Assembly: GCA_963755815.1 (NCBI GenBank)
Contig: CAVWLF010000011.1
Location: 62,001 to 126,000 of the forward strand
From: Palsa-506 sp963755815
Lineage (GTDB): Bacteria > Actinomycetota > Actinomycetes > Streptosporangiales > Streptosporangiaceae
Length of the DNA stretch: 64,000 nt
Reading direction: 5' to 3'
In this document: positions 50,682-59,667 of the stretch, in pieces
Layout: every line of letters begins with the position of its first letter
How positions within the stretch are numbered: position 1 is the stretch's first letter
The notes under the pieces: model-generated
Database searches by the model: none
Told to the model about the DNA's origin: nothing
Seen by the model: the letters and a program-made list of their open reading frames with translations, nothing else
Program-made: the position numbers and the translations under genes

Positions 50682-51092
50682 ATGAAGACCGCCACTGGGC
50701 TGACGTTGGTGGCCATCGGCGCGATCCTGGCCTTCGCCGTTAATGCCCACCTTCAGGTCCTGAACCTGCAGGTCGTGGGCTGGGTGATCATCTTGACCGG
50801 GATCGCGGGGATTTTCGTGCCCCGGAGCGCATATGGCCAGATGCGCCGCCGGGTGGTCTACCGGCGGACCCCGCGGGCCGGGACCGTCAGCGTGGCCGGA
50901 GATGCCTCCGCCGCGCCGTACATCGTGGATACACCCGCGCCGCCGGCCGTGCTGGACACACCCGCGCCGCCGGTCGCGGTCGATACCAGCACGCCGCCTA
51001 TCGAGGCGGGCGTGACCGGGCCGTTCGGCACCCCGGAGCCCGCGGTGCCGCCATCCGAATCGGAGATCGTCGAAGAGTACTTCGAGGAATGA
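50682..51092 (+). CDS. DUF6458-like small membrane protein
   Basis: The protein has 136 residues. Two TM helices (TGLTLVAIGAILAFAVNAHL and LQVVGWVIILTGIAGIFV) are followed by a RRRVVYRR basic stretch and a Pro/Ala/Thr-rich tail with DTPAPP repeats. The N-terminal half matches a common actinobacterial small membrane family (DUF6458, from memory). Confidence 0.78.
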   Translation: MKTATGLTLVAIGAILAFAVNAHLQVLNLQVVGWVIILTGIAGIFVPRSAYGQMRRRVVYRRTPRAGTVSVAGDASAAPYIVDTPAPPAVLDTPAPPVAVDTSTPPIEAGVTGPFGTPEPAVPPSESEIVEEYFEE

Positions 51093-51222
51093 CCGCTGCG
51101 CGCAGAGCGCAGCGCGGCCGGCGGGCAGTTCCCGGAGCCGGCCCGCCGCGGCGGGCCGGCCGTTCCGCAAACCGGTGGATCCCCGGCGAATCACTTCGGC
51201 CGCCGCGGGTAGAGGCTCGCTC

Positions 51223-52725
51223 ATGGCTACCGAGATCAGGGAAACCGAGAAGAAGTACGACTTCGAGCCGGGCGCCCTGCTGCCCAGCCTTCGCGGCCTG
51301 CCCCAGGTCACGCAGGAGGATGATCTGGACGAGCATACGCTTGAAGCCGACTATTACGACACCGCAGGCCTGCACCTCATCCGCGCGGGCGTCACCTTGC
51401 GACGACGGCGCGGTGGCCATGACCAGGGCTGGCACCTGAAGCTGCCACTGGACGGCGATTCCCGCCGGGAGATCCGGGTGCCGCTCGGGCGCGGTGGCCG
51501 CCGAGTGCCCGCCGAACTGGCCGTGCTGGTGCGCGCGCATGCCCGCGGCCAGGCGCTGCAGCCGGTGGCGCAGGTCACCACCAGGCGCCGCCGCCGTGCC
51601 TTGCTGGATGACGAGGGCGGATCGCTGGCGGAGGTCATGACCGATAATGTCTCAGCGCGCACGATGGGTGAATCGACGACGCTGACCCAGTGGCGCGAGC
51701 TGGAGGTAGAACTGACCGGCGGCGGCCCGCACCTGCTGCGGGCCGCGGACAAGCGGCTCCGGCAGGGTGGCCTGCGGCTGGCCGGCCATTCGGCGAAGCT
51801 GGAACGGGCCCTGGCTGACCAGCTGCCCGCACCGGGCCGCGAGCCGGGGCTGACCCGGCGTTCGGCGGCCGCCGACGTGGTGCTCGCGTACGCGCGGTCC
51901 CAGGCCGCCATCCTGCCGGCGCTCGATCCGATGATCCGCCGTGACGAGCCCGGCTCGGTACACGACATGCGAGTCGCGACGCGGCGGCTGCGCAGCACGC
52001 TGAAGTCATTCGGAAAGATCCTGGGCACGCCGGGCGCGGACCAGCTCAGGGAAGAGCTGAAGTGGCTCGGCGGCGTCCTCGGCGAGGCCCGCGACAATGA
52101 AGTCCTGGCCCCGCACCTGCACGCCAGGCTGGCGCGACTGCCCGCGGAACTGCTGATCGGGCCAGTCCAGGCGCGGGTCACCGCGTACTTCGCCCCCCGG
52201 TCCGCCTCCGCCCGCACGGCGCTGCTTGAGGCCCTGGACTCCGAGCGCTTTATCGCGTTGCTGAACGGCCTGGATCAGTATCTCAGCGTCCCGCCGCGGG
52301 CCCCGGACGCGCGGCAGGCAGCGGAGGACGTCCTGCCTGCCGTGGTCAGGCATGCTCGCCGGCGGGTGCGCCGACGCGCACGGCGCGCCGGACTGGCCCC
52401 GGCCGGGCAGGCCAGGGAGAACGCCCTGCACGAAACCAGGAAGGCAGCGAAGGACGCCCGGTACGCCGCCGAAGCGGCAGGCCTGACCGGCGGGAAGCAA
52501 GCCCGGAGGACTGCCCGCCGGATGAAGAAGGTGCAGGCCATGCTGGGGGACCAGCACGACGCCGTGGTCGCGCGGGACACCGCACGGGACATCGGCATGC
52601 GGGCGTACCTGGCCGGGGAGAACGCCTTCAGCTTCGGCCTGCTGCATGAGCGCTGCTGCTGCGACGCGCTCGCGCTCGAGGAGCAGGCAGTGAAAACGTG
52701 GCCGTCGATGTTCAGGCCCAGTTAA
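51223..52725 (+). CDS. CYTH-CHAD domain protein
   Basis: The protein has 500 residues. An N-terminal CYTH (triphosphate tunnel) domain (about 1-200: ETEKKYDFEPG with the E-x-E-x-K motif; RRGGHDQGWHLKLPL) is followed by a C-terminal CHAD helical domain (about 220-495: SVHDMRVATRRLRSTLKSF, conserved His/Arg residues; ALHETRKAAKDARYAAEA). CYTH-CHAD proteins bind or hydrolyse inorganic polyphosphate or triphosphates. It stands alone among stress-type genes. Confidence 0.92.
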   Translation: MATEIRETEKKYDFEPGALLPSLRGLPQVTQEDDLDEHTLEADYYDTAGLHLIRAGVTLRRRRGGHDQGWHLKLPLDGDSRREIRVPLGRGGRRVPAELAVLVRAHARGQALQPVAQVTTRRRRRALLDDEGGSLAEVMTDNVSARTMGESTTLTQWRELEVELTGGGPHLLRAADKRLRQGGLRLAGHSAKLERALADQLPAPGREPGLTRRSAAADVVLAYARSQAAILPALDPMIRRDEPGSVHDMRVATRRLRSTLKSFGKILGTPGADQLREELKWLGGVLGEARDNEVLAPHLHARLARLPAELLIGPVQARVTAYFAPRSASARTALLEALDSERFIALLNGLDQYLSVPPRAPDARQAAEDVLPAVVRHARRRVRRRARRAGLAPAGQARENALHETRKAAKDARYAAEAAGLTGGKQARRTARRMKKVQAMLGDQHDAVVARDTARDIGMRAYLAGENAFSFGLLHERCCCDALALEEQAVKTWPSMFRPS

Positions 52726-52774
52726 CGGCCGCTGCCGGGCGCGCCGGCGATGGCAGCCAAGCTGGCCGCCAGCC

Positions 52775-53011
52775 TTACCCAGATTGGCCAGGCGGGTTAA
52801 CCGAGCTGTCATCCCGCCATTCGCCGCCGTGCTCCCGGGCGTACCGCCGCTGCTTGCGACGCGAGTCGGCGTAGTTGTCGTACATGCTCTCGGCCGTGCG
52901 GGCGCTATGCCTATTCATCCACCGTGTCCGGGCTCCGGTCAGCTCGATGAATGCGTAAATTCCGGCGGCCAGCACGATGACGACGGCCACGTAGATCCAC
53001 ACCTTGATCAT
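52775..53011 (-). CDS. Small single-TM protein
   Basis: The protein has 78 residues: MIKVWIYVAVVIVLAAGIYAFIEL (one TM helix), then a basic cytoplasmic region (RTRWMNRHSARTAESMYDNYADSRRKQRRYAREHGGEW). No known domain. The ATG at 53011 places the TM at the N-terminus; an ATG at 53065 is in frame. Confidence 0.6.
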   Translation of the reverse strand: MIKVWIYVAVVIVLAAGIYAFIELTGARTRWMNRHSARTAESMYDNYADSRRKQRRYAREHGGEWRDDSSVNPPGQSG

Positions 53012-53244
53012 CCCAATCCATGTTGGTACGCCGGCCCAGGCTGGATCTCTAACCCGAGCCGTCATGGCTCCTGCTTCTTGCCCCTACCCGGCCGCAGGCA
53101 GTTAAACGTGGCAGTTCGACCGCCCGTGGCTGGCTCAGGGTTCGGGGGCACGCCGGGGGGTTCGCGGGCACGCCCAGGGTTCGCGGGCTCCACGCCATTC
53201 AGCGAATGGGCTCGCTGGCAAATGACCTCGCGTAGGGCTGCTGT

Positions 53245-53269
53245 GTTTGAGCAGATTCGTCGAGGGCAA
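53245..53269 (+). promoter_or_regulatory. Candidate SigB/F-type promoter
   Basis: GTTT (53245-53248), 15 bp, GGGCAA (53264-53269), 40 bp before the start of the Asp-repeat membrane protein. Same architecture as 22351-22374 and 23588-23611. Confidence 0.4.
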
Positions 53270-53309
53270 TTGCGAGACCGACATTCAGACCTGAAAGCAG
53301 GTGATTCTC

Positions 53310-54077
53310 GTGTCAACAGGGACCATCGTGGCCATCATCGTTGCCGTCGTTGTGATCGCTGCCCTGGTGATCGGCCTGATGGCGGCAATGCGCCGCCGCA
53401 GGCTGCAGCAGCGCTTCGGCCCCGAGTACGACCGGCTTGCCGGTGAGCACGACAGCAAGCTCAAGGCGGACGCGGAGCTGTCCGGCCGCGAGCGGCGAGT
53501 CCACAGCCTGGACATTCGCCCGCTCACGCCCTCGGCGCGCGCGAGCTACGCGGGTCAGTGGGCGGCTCTCCAGGAGCGCTTCGTCGACACGCCGGCCGAG
53601 GCGGTGGCCGAGTCACAGGTGCTCGTCGTCGCGGTCATGACGGAGCGAGGCTACCCCGCCGAGCATCGTGACCAGATGCTCGCCGACCTGTCGGTGGAGC
53701 ACGCCAGCACGCTCGACCACTACCGGGCCGCCGAGGAGATCAGCAAGGGCGCCGCCGACGGGACGGCTTCCACCGAGGACCTGCGGCAAGCCATGATCCA
53801 TTACCGGGCCCTCTTCCGCGACCTTCTCGGCGAGACCGCCAATGCCGAGGATGGATCGGCTGCCACCGACCCAGCGCAGGATGATCTCGCGGCCCGGGAT
53901 GACCTCGCGGCCCGGGATGACCTAACGGCCCGGGATGACCTAACGGCCCGGGATGACCTAACGGCCCGGGATGACCTAACGGCCCGGGATGACCTGGCAG
54001 CGCATGAGGATCTCGCGGTGGACGACGAGCCTGTCGGCGACGAGCAGCAGCCAGTACAGCGGACACCGAGGAGCTGA
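53310..54077 (+). CDS. Membrane protein with conserved helical domain and Asp-rich hexapeptide repeats
   Basis: The protein has 255 residues. An N-terminal TM helix (VAIIVAVVVIAALVIGLMAAM) precedes a helical domain (about 30-175: RFGPEYDRLA... QWAALQERFVDTPAEAVAESQVLVVAVMTERGYP... STEDLRQAMIHYRALFRDLL) widespread in actinomycetes, and a tail of D-D-L-T/A-A-R repeats (about 190-235). The GTG at 53310 is preceded by AGGTGAT, a good anti-SD match; a GTG at 53301 is in frame. It is followed 4 bp later by a paralogous gene. Confidence 0.8.
   Translation: MSTGTIVAIIVAVVVIAALVIGLMAAMRRRRLQQRFGPEYDRLAGEHDSKLKADAELSGRERRVHSLDIRPLTPSARASYAGQWAALQERFVDTPAEAVAESQVLVVAVMTERGYPAEHRDQMLADLSVEHASTLDHYRAAEEISKGAADGTASTEDLRQAMIHYRALFRDLLGETANAEDGSAATDPAQDDLAARDDLAARDDLTARDDLTARDDLTARDDLTARDDLAAHEDLAVDDEPVGDEQQPVQRTPRS
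53880..54005 (+). repeat. 18-bp tandem repeats (seven units)
   Basis: Units of gatgacctaacggcccgg; four copies from 53916 to 53987 are identical and the flanking ones differ by two to six bases. They encode D-D-L-T-A-R in the tail of the 53310-54077 protein. Identity at silent positions suggests recent slippage expansion. Confidence 0.9.
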
Positions 54078-54081
54078 CGAA

Positions 54082-54723
54082 ATGACATCACCAATCGGCA
54101 GATCAGACGACGACCAGATGGCTCCGGGCGACGAGAGGCCGGCCGAGGTGCGGGACGTGCTGGAGGGCCGGACGATTCCGGCCGACGACCGGTCAGCCGA
54201 CGACATGTCAGCGGACGACCCGGTCGTCCTGGACGATGATCAGATCGTGCTCGGCAGCAACCAGGCCGTGGCCGATGACGATCACGCTGGGCTCGGCCGC
54301 GATCAACTCGTGCCGGACGATGATCAGGTCGTGCTCGGCAGCGACCACCCGGTGCCCGGCCACGACCAGGTGGCAGCGGGCGCTACCACGCCGGACCGTG
54401 CCGTGCCGGACCCGGTCGGCGCTGGCGCCACTGCGCGGACCGCCCCGGCCCCGGCCAGCGCCTCGGCGGGACACCCGGACCTGAGCGGCCGGTGGCCGGA
54501 GATCCAGGCCATGTTCGTCGATGACCCGCGGGCCTCTGTCGAGCGGGCCGCCGGGCTCGTGGATGACAGCGTCGAGGCACTCGTCGTGTCCATCAAGGAA
54601 CAGCAGCACGCACTGCTCTCTACCTGGCAGGGAGACAACGCCGGTACCGAGGAACTGCGTACCGCGCTCCAGGGCTACCGCGCGTTCTGGAACCGCGTGG
54701 ATGTCTTCTCCCGTGATACCTGA
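54082..54723 (+). CDS. Asp-rich protein with C-terminal domain paralogous to the upstream gene
   Basis: The protein has 213 residues. An acidic low-complexity N-terminus (about 8-100) has degenerate D-D-D-Q-x-V-L-G-S repeats. A C-terminal helical domain (about 133-213: RWPEIQAMFVDDPRASVERAAGLVDDSVEALVVSI... GTEELRTALQGYRAFW) aligns with residues 75-175 of the preceding protein (W-x-x-L/I-Q-x-x-F-V-D-x-P; T-E-x-L-R-x-A-x-x-x-Y-R-A). It has no TM helix. GAGGAG lies upstream, it is co-transcribed with the upstream gene, and a strong terminator follows. Confidence 0.78.
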   Translation: MTSPIGRSDDDQMAPGDERPAEVRDVLEGRTIPADDRSADDMSADDPVVLDDDQIVLGSNQAVADDDHAGLGRDQLVPDDDQVVLGSDHPVPGHDQVAAGATTPDRAVPDPVGAGATARTAPAPASASAGHPDLSGRWPEIQAMFVDDPRASVERAAGLVDDSVEALVVSIKEQQHALLSTWQGDNAGTEELRTALQGYRAFWNRVDVFSRDT

Positions 54724-54744
54724 CCGCAAGTCCTTCTGACCGAG

Positions 54745-54784
54745 CAGAAACGCACCCGCGCCCAGGCGCGCGGGTGCGTTTCTG
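54745..54784 (+). terminator. Perfect 17-bp hairpin terminator
   Basis: cagaaacgcacccgcgc, six-base loop, gcgcgggtgcgtttctg: a perfect 17-bp stem 21 bp after the stop at 54723. The strongest terminator-like structure in the window. Confidence 0.85.
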
Positions 54785-54916
54785 CGCATGCCCGGGGCAA
54801 ACGCGCCGTAGCGGCTTGCTGGCACCGGGGCTATCCCCGGCCGTAGTTTGTGATCTCGAGGTGCGGGGGCGGATGCGCCCTTGCGGAGCCGGCCGGGCTG
54901 CCTGGATCATGGCCGC

Positions 54917-55297
54917 ATGACAGCACCTTCGCCGGGCCTGTTCACCCGGCTGGCTCCGGTCCTGAATGTCAGCGACCACGCCGCCGAGCGTGCGTTCTAT
55001 GAAAATCTCGGTCTCCCCGTGATTTATGAGGGAGACGAGTACCCGGACTTCATCGCCTTTGGCACCGACTCCGTGCACTTCGGCATTCAGGCCGCCGCGA
55101 AGGAGAACGACCCGCCGAGTGTCCTGACCTGGCAGATCACCGTGTCGGACGTGGACGAGGCGGCCGAACGGTGCCGTGCCGCCGGACTGGAATTCGAGCT
55201 GGAGCACAACGATCCGGCGCCGGGCTGGAGCTACCGCCGGCTCATCCTTCGCACCCCCAGCGGCTATCGCCTGGCCCTTGAGGGCGAGAACGAGTGA
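54917..55297 (+). CDS. VOC-family (glyoxalase/bleomycin-resistance fold) protein
   Basis: The protein has 126 residues with paired beta-alpha-beta-beta-beta modules: PVLNVSDHAAERAFYENLGLPVIYEG, then LTWQITVSDVDEAAERCRAAGLEFE and LRTPSGYRLALEGENE. Possible metal ligands are H/E at the usual positions (HFGI; final E). Could be a dioxygenase-, glyoxalase- or binding-type member; substrate unknown. Confidence 0.85.
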   Translation: MTAPSPGLFTRLAPVLNVSDHAAERAFYENLGLPVIYEGDEYPDFIAFGTDSVHFGIQAAAKENDPPSVLTWQITVSDVDEAAERCRAAGLEFELEHNDPAPGWSYRRLILRTPSGYRLALEGENE

Positions 55298-55412
55298 TGA
55301 CCGGCGGCCATCCTGATTCCCCGTCCGAAGCCCAGCACAACCGCCCGCGCCCGCTACCCGCTTGACCCGGCCGACCGGGCCGAACCAGCCGAACCGGCCA
55401 GCCGCTCCCGCC

Positions 55413-55853
55413 CTAGCTGACGCTGGCTCCGGCCGGAACGACCAGCACCGGGCACGGCGCCTTGCGCAGCACGTACTGGCTGACCGTGCCGAGCAGCATG
55501 GACACGCTGCCGCGGGTCGCGAGGACGATGAGCTGCGCCCTGACCTCGCGGGCGGCCTCAACGATCTGCCGTCCGGCGGTCCCCGCCACCACCCGCAGCT
55601 CTACATGGTCGGCCTGGTTACCGAGCGCCTCGGTGATGAGGTCACGGAGGCTGGATTCCGCGGCGCCGCGCTCATCGCCGCCCGGGCCCGGTGCCGCCGC
55701 CGGCTGGCCGGCCGGGGCACCCACCGCGCGGTGGCCGCTGTAGGCCATGACGGCGATCAGCGGGGCCCGCCGGTAGCGGGCTTCCTGCGCGGCTATCCGG
55801 ATGGCCGCACGAGAAGCTGCCGTGCCGTCGACCCCTACTACCACGCTCATCAT
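55413..55853 (-). CDS. Universal stress protein (UspA family)
   Basis: This 146-residue single USP domain (VVVGVDGTAASRAAIRIAAQEARYR) has a C-terminal ATP-binding loop that is partly conserved: ATRGSVSMLLGTVSQYVLRKAPCPVLVV (G-x2-G-x9-G-S pattern altered). AAGGAGG precedes the ATG pair at 55853/55850. Probably cytoplasmic stress response, consistent with the surrounding genes. Confidence 0.9.
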   Translation of the reverse strand: MMSVVVGVDGTAASRAAIRIAAQEARYRRAPLIAVMAYSGHRAVGAPAGQPAAAPGPGGDERGAAESSLRDLITEALGNQADHVELRVVAGTAGRQIVEAAREVRAQLIVLATRGSVSMLLGTVSQYVLRKAPCPVLVVPAGASVS

Positions 55854-55915
55854 CCGTTCCTCCTTCTGCGCTCAGGTGCTGGCCGAAGCGCACTCAGGTG
55901 CTGGCCCGAAGCGGG

Positions 55916-57391
55916 TCAGGTGCTGCCCTGAAGCTGGCCCGGCCGGGGCGCGCCTCCTTCTTCGGCCGTCAGTGGCTGGGCGATGTCCTCCAGGCTCTGG
56001 CGCTCGGCCTTGACCCCGAGGAATATCTCGGCCAGCCCGCCGAGGATCATCAGGGTCGCGCCGATCGAGAACGCCAGGACCGTGTCCGATACCTTCCCCG
56101 TGGCCACCAGATGCGAGAAGAGCAGCGGGCCGCTGATGCCGCCCGCGGCCGTGCCGATCGCGTAGAAAAACGCGATGGCCAGCGCCCGGGTCTCCATCGG
56201 GAAGACCTCGCTCACGGTGAGGTACGCCGAACTGGCGCCCGCTGACGCGAAGAAGAGCACGGCGCACCAGCAGGCGGTCATCGTGGTCGCGTTCAGCGAG
56301 CCGGCGTGGAACAGGTAGGCCGTGCCGAACAGCAGCGCCCCGGACAGGATGTAGGTGCCCGCGATCATCTGCTTGCGGCCAATCGAGTCGAAGAGCCGGG
56401 CGAGAAACAGCGCACCGGCCAGGTTGCCGACGGCGATCACGGCGAAGTAATAACCGGGATTGGTCTTGACGCCAAAGAAGGTCGCCAGGATCTGCGCGTA
56501 TCCGAAGGTGATCGCGTTGTAGAGGAACGCCTGCCCGATGAAGAGCGAGAGGCCCAGGGTGGTGCGCCGGGGATAGACCTTGAACATGGTCCGCGCGATG
56601 GTCACGAAGCCGATGGTCTTGCGCTGCCTGATCGTGATCGACTGGCCGGGCTCGGGCAGGTCAGCGCCGGTTTCCCGCTCCACCCGTTCCTCGATGCCAT
56701 CCACGAGTTCCTCGGCTTCATCGGCGTGCCCGTGAATGAATAGCCACCGCGGGCTCTCCGGGACGTTCCGCCGGACCAGCAGGACGACCAGCCCCAGCAC
56801 GACCCCCACGCCGAAGCACACCCGCCATCCGATGTTGACCGGCAGGTCGTTGGTGGCCGGCACGGTCAGCAGGGCGCCTGCGGCGGCGCCGGCCCAGTAG
56901 GTGCCGTTGATGATGATGTCGATCGTGCCCCGGTGGCGGCTCGGGATCAGCTCGTCGATGGCGGAGTTGATCGCGGCGTACTCGCCGCCGATGCCGAAGC
57001 CGGTCAGGAACCGGAACAGGAAGAACCACCAGGGCGCGAAGGACAAGGCGGTCAGCGCCGTTGCCGACAGATAGACGCCCAGGGTGATCATGAAAAGTTT
57101 CTTGCGGCCGAACCGGTCGGTGAGCCACCCGAAGAGCAGGGCGCCCACGCATGCGCCGGCCACGTAGATAGCGGCGCCGAACCCCGTTATCTGGCTCTGG
57201 CTGATGTCGATGCCGCTGCCTGGCATGCTCATCTGGCCGGAGATGTTGCCGACGATCGTGACTTCCAGGCCGTCCAGGATCCAGACCGTCCCGAGCCCGA
57301 TAACGATCATCCAGTGCCATTGTGACCAGGGCAAACGGTCAAGGCGCGCCGGAACTTTGGTGCTGATGGTCCCCGTCTTGACAGTGCTCAC
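55916..57391 (-). CDS. MFS transporter, sugar-porter-like
   Basis: The protein has 491 residues and 12 TM helices. The MFS signature GWLTDRFGRKK lies between TM2 and TM3, GIGGEYAAINSAIDELIPSRHRG is in the TM4-5 loop and RLFDSIGRKQ is the second half signature. There is a long central loop (about 200-265). Members import sugars or aromatic/organic acids; substrate not determinable. The GTG at 57391 has AGAGGCA upstream. It diverges from the WhiB gene. Confidence 0.9.
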   Translation of the reverse strand: MSTVKTGTISTKVPARLDRLPWSQWHWMIVIGLGTVWILDGLEVTIVGNISGQMSMPGSGIDISQSQITGFGAAIYVAGACVGALLFGWLTDRFGRKKLFMITLGVYLSATALTALSFAPWWFFLFRFLTGFGIGGEYAAINSAIDELIPSRHRGTIDIIINGTYWAGAAAGALLTVPATNDLPVNIGWRVCFGVGVVLGLVVLLVRRNVPESPRWLFIHGHADEAEELVDGIEERVERETGADLPEPGQSITIRQRKTIGFVTIARTMFKVYPRRTTLGLSLFIGQAFLYNAITFGYAQILATFFGVKTNPGYYFAVIAVGNLAGALFLARLFDSIGRKQMIAGTYILSGALLFGTAYLFHAGSLNATTMTACWCAVLFFASAGASSAYLTVSEVFPMETRALAIAFFYAIGTAAGGISGPLLFSHLVATGKVSDTVLAFSIGATLMILGGLAEIFLGVKAERQSLEDIAQPLTAEEGGAPRPGQLQGST

Positions 57392-57692
57392 CCGGCTGCC
57401 TCTCAGCTCGCGGCAGGCCGCTGCGCCGCCGCGCTGGTCAGCGGGTTCCGTGGCATAGGGCGCTGCCTCGTGTGTTGCGTTCCGGATCGGCAGCTACCCT
57501 CACATCGGCCGTTAATCCCCGACCTGCCTCCGAAACGGAAGATCTGCACCGCCCGTCGCTGGTGTTTCACGGCCGGGCGGGCCGGCTCTCGGCGCGGCAT
57601 CCGGTGTAAACGGCCCGCGGCAGGGGAAGATGCGAATCCCGGCCGGTGCCGCAGCCCGGCCGGGCCGCCACCCAGCACAACCGGGGCCGATC
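57392..57692. other. Divergent 301-bp promoter region between MFS and WhiB genes
   Basis: No gene. It should contain the promoters of both the MFS transporter and the WhiB regulator; I see no convincing palindrome or clear consensus boxes. Confidence 0.4.
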
Positions 57693-58139
57693 ATGAATGA
57701 GCCAGCGTTCACCCAGGCCGTCCAGGCTGACGCAGTCCGGGCCGGCCCGATCGAGCCAGCTACTCGCCAGCCAGGTACTCGCCAGCCAGGTACCGGCCTG
57801 GCGGGCCAGGACGACTGGCGCTCGCTGAGTGCCTGCCGGCACTCCGATCCCGAGCTGTTCTTCCCCGTCATGGAGTCCGGGCCCGGCCTGGCGCAGCTGG
57901 AAGCGGCGAAGGCGGTCTGCGCCCGGTGCGACGTCCGGGCCGAGTGCCTGAGCTTTGCCACGGCGACCGTGCAGGATCACGGCGTGTGGGGCGGGACGAG
58001 CGAGGAGGAGCGCCGGGCCGCCCGCCGTGCCCGGCTCCGCCAGTCGCGGACCGCGGTGGCCGGCCAGGATCGGCCCGGCGAGCGGCCGGACCGGGCTGGC
58101 CGTCCCCGGCGCGAGCCAGCGCTAGGCGTCTCCGCCTGA
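57693..58139 (+). CDS. WhiB-family iron-sulfur transcriptional regulator
   Basis: The protein has 148 residues. Four cluster cysteines are present (SACRHSDPELFFP, then AVCARCDVRAEC with C-x2-C-x5-C), followed by the GVWGGTSEEERRA turn that contacts the sigma factor and a basic tail for DNA. A 40-residue N-terminal extension has two T-R-Q-P-G repeats. It would bind a [4Fe-4S] cluster and act as a redox- or NO-responsive regulator. Its 3' end overlaps the convergent peptidase gene by 18 bp. Confidence 0.93.
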   Translation: MNEPAFTQAVQADAVRAGPIEPATRQPGTRQPGTGLAGQDDWRSLSACRHSDPELFFPVMESGPGLAQLEAAKAVCARCDVRAECLSFATATVQDHGVWGGTSEEERRAARRARLRQSRTAVAGQDRPGERPDRAGRPRREPALGVSA

Positions 58140-59279
58140 GCGGTACCTGGCCCTGATCAGCTCGGCCACCCGGTCCCGGGGCAGCGCCGGGCTGCGGTGG
58201 CCGTCCTTGCCGATCATTTCCTCGTTGGCGACCAGGGCATTGGCCACCGCCTCCTCGGTTCCCTGCACCACGGCGGTGTAAAAAGGATCAAGAAAACCCC
58301 AGGGGACAAAACGCAGGTTCCCGTAGCCGGTCCCGTCGCTCGCGTGCAGCGACTCGGCGCCGGTCATGAACCCGCCCGGGTTGCCGGTCGAGAACGCCAG
58401 GAACAGGTCGCCGGAGAAATGCGAGCCGGCCGTGCCCGTGCGGGCCAGGCCGAGCGTCACCCGGCGGGCGAATGCCTGGCACTGGCCGGGCAGCAGCGGC
58501 GCGTCCGTCGCCACCACCGCGATGACCGAGCCAGCGCCGGGGGGCGCCGAGAAGTGCTCGGCCATCGGGTTATCGTCCGCCATCAGCTCACCGATCGGCA
58601 GCCCGGCCAGCGTGAGCTCCGGCCGGGAGCCGAAGTTGGCCTGCACGAAGACGCCGACCGTGTAGGTGCTGCCCGCGTACTCCACCAGCCGGGACGCGGT
58701 ACCCGAGCCGCCCTTGAATCCGTAGCAGTTCATCCCGGTGCCGCCGCCGACCGAACCCTCCTCGGGCGGCCCGGACGCGGCCGACTCCAGCGCGGCGATG
58801 GCGGCCTGCTGGGTGACGTGCGGGGAGTTGATGTCGTTCAGGTAGCCGTCCCAGGTCTCTCCGACCACCGGCAGCAGCCAGGTGTCCGCGGCCCGGGGAT
58901 GGTTCGCGACGGTCCAGGCCAGAATCGCGGCGTGCACGATGCCGACGGCGTGCGTGTTCGTGATGCCCACGGGCCCGGCGAACGTGCCTGACTCCTCGAT
59001 CCAGGAGACCCCGGTCATCTCGCCGTTGCCGTTCTGGGAGAAGAATCCCGCCGTCACCGGATCCTCCGCGTCGGCCCGGCCGCGCGGATGGATGGCGGTC
59101 ACCCCGGTGCGGACGGACTGGCCCTGGATCAGGGTGGCGTAGCCGACCTCGACGCCCGGCACGTCGGTGATCGCGTTCCACCGCCCCGGCTGCCCGCCGA
59201 ACGGGATTCCGAGCGACCTCGCCCGCGGCTGGCCGGCCGGGGTGGCGGCATGCGGATCGATATCCTGGGCAGGATTCAT
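58122..59279 (-). CDS. P1 family (DmpA-type) aminopeptidase
   Basis: The protein has 385 residues of the DmpA/BapA N-terminal-nucleophile family, which self-cleaves to expose a Ser. The site is the G-S in YGFKGGSGTASRLVEYAG. Other conserved blocks are GVEVGYATL, VGITNTHAVGIVHAAI, GGGTGMNCY and VIAVVATDAPLLPGQCQAFARR. It acts on peptides, D-Ala or beta-amino-acid amides. The ATG at 59279 has AAAGGAACGG upstream. An AT-rich region with GTCAC repeats precedes it. Confidence 0.9.
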   Translation of the reverse strand: MNPAQDIDPHAATPAGQPRARSLGIPFGGQPGRWNAITDVPGVEVGYATLIQGQSVRTGVTAIHPRGRADAEDPVTAGFFSQNGNGEMTGVSWIEESGTFAGPVGITNTHAVGIVHAAILAWTVANHPRAADTWLLPVVGETWDGYLNDINSPHVTQQAAIAALESAASGPPEEGSVGGGTGMNCYGFKGGSGTASRLVEYAGSTYTVGVFVQANFGSRPELTLAGLPIGELMADDNPMAEHFSAPPGAGSVIAVVATDAPLLPGQCQAFARRVTLGLARTGTAGSHFSGDLFLAFSTGNPGGFMTGAESLHASDGTGYGNLRFVPWGFLDPFYTAVVQGTEEAVANALVANEEMIGKDGHRSPALPRDRVAELIRARYRSGGDA

Positions 59280-59667
59280 GTTTGAAGCCGTTCCTTTCTG
59301 GTCACTTAAAGTCACAGGTATCGTCGGAATAGTAACTGTGTGACATCAGTCACTTAGCGAGAAAAGCGGACTTCACGCATGTAACTTCGCAGCTAGCAGG
59401 CGAAAGTTCCGTCAAAATAGCTAGCTAACCGGCACGTTTAGTGTGATACAGCTCATAGCGTCATTCCCCCTATTTTGGGTAACGGCACTCCCTGCCTTAC
59501 GCAAGGTTGAGGGCAGACAGCACCCAGCGTGCGTGACGGTTACGCAATTCGTGACACGTCGCCCTGACCCGCGTCACGTCGCCACGCCGCTGCCTTCGCG
59601 TCCCTAGCGAAGCAGATGTCCTGGGTGATAGCCGAGCGCGCTCCGCGCGCCCGACCAGAGGTTCGTT
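59280..59667. other. AT-richer divergent regulatory region with GTCAC repeats
   Basis: These 388 bp lie between the DmpA-type peptidase and the secreted transglycosylase-like gene. GTCAC occurs at 59301, 59311 and 59349, the last forming the palindrome gtgac-atca-gtcac (59340-59353). Further copies of (c)gtgac/gtcac lie in 59530-59580. No coding frame is convincing. The long leader before the plus-strand gene might hold a riboswitch but I cannot match one. Confidence 0.45.

Noticed and set aside
59460..59667. Possible ydaO/c-di-AMP riboswitch before the transglycosylase-like gene
   Set aside because: The expected conserved core words could not be found by eye; only the gene type suggested it.
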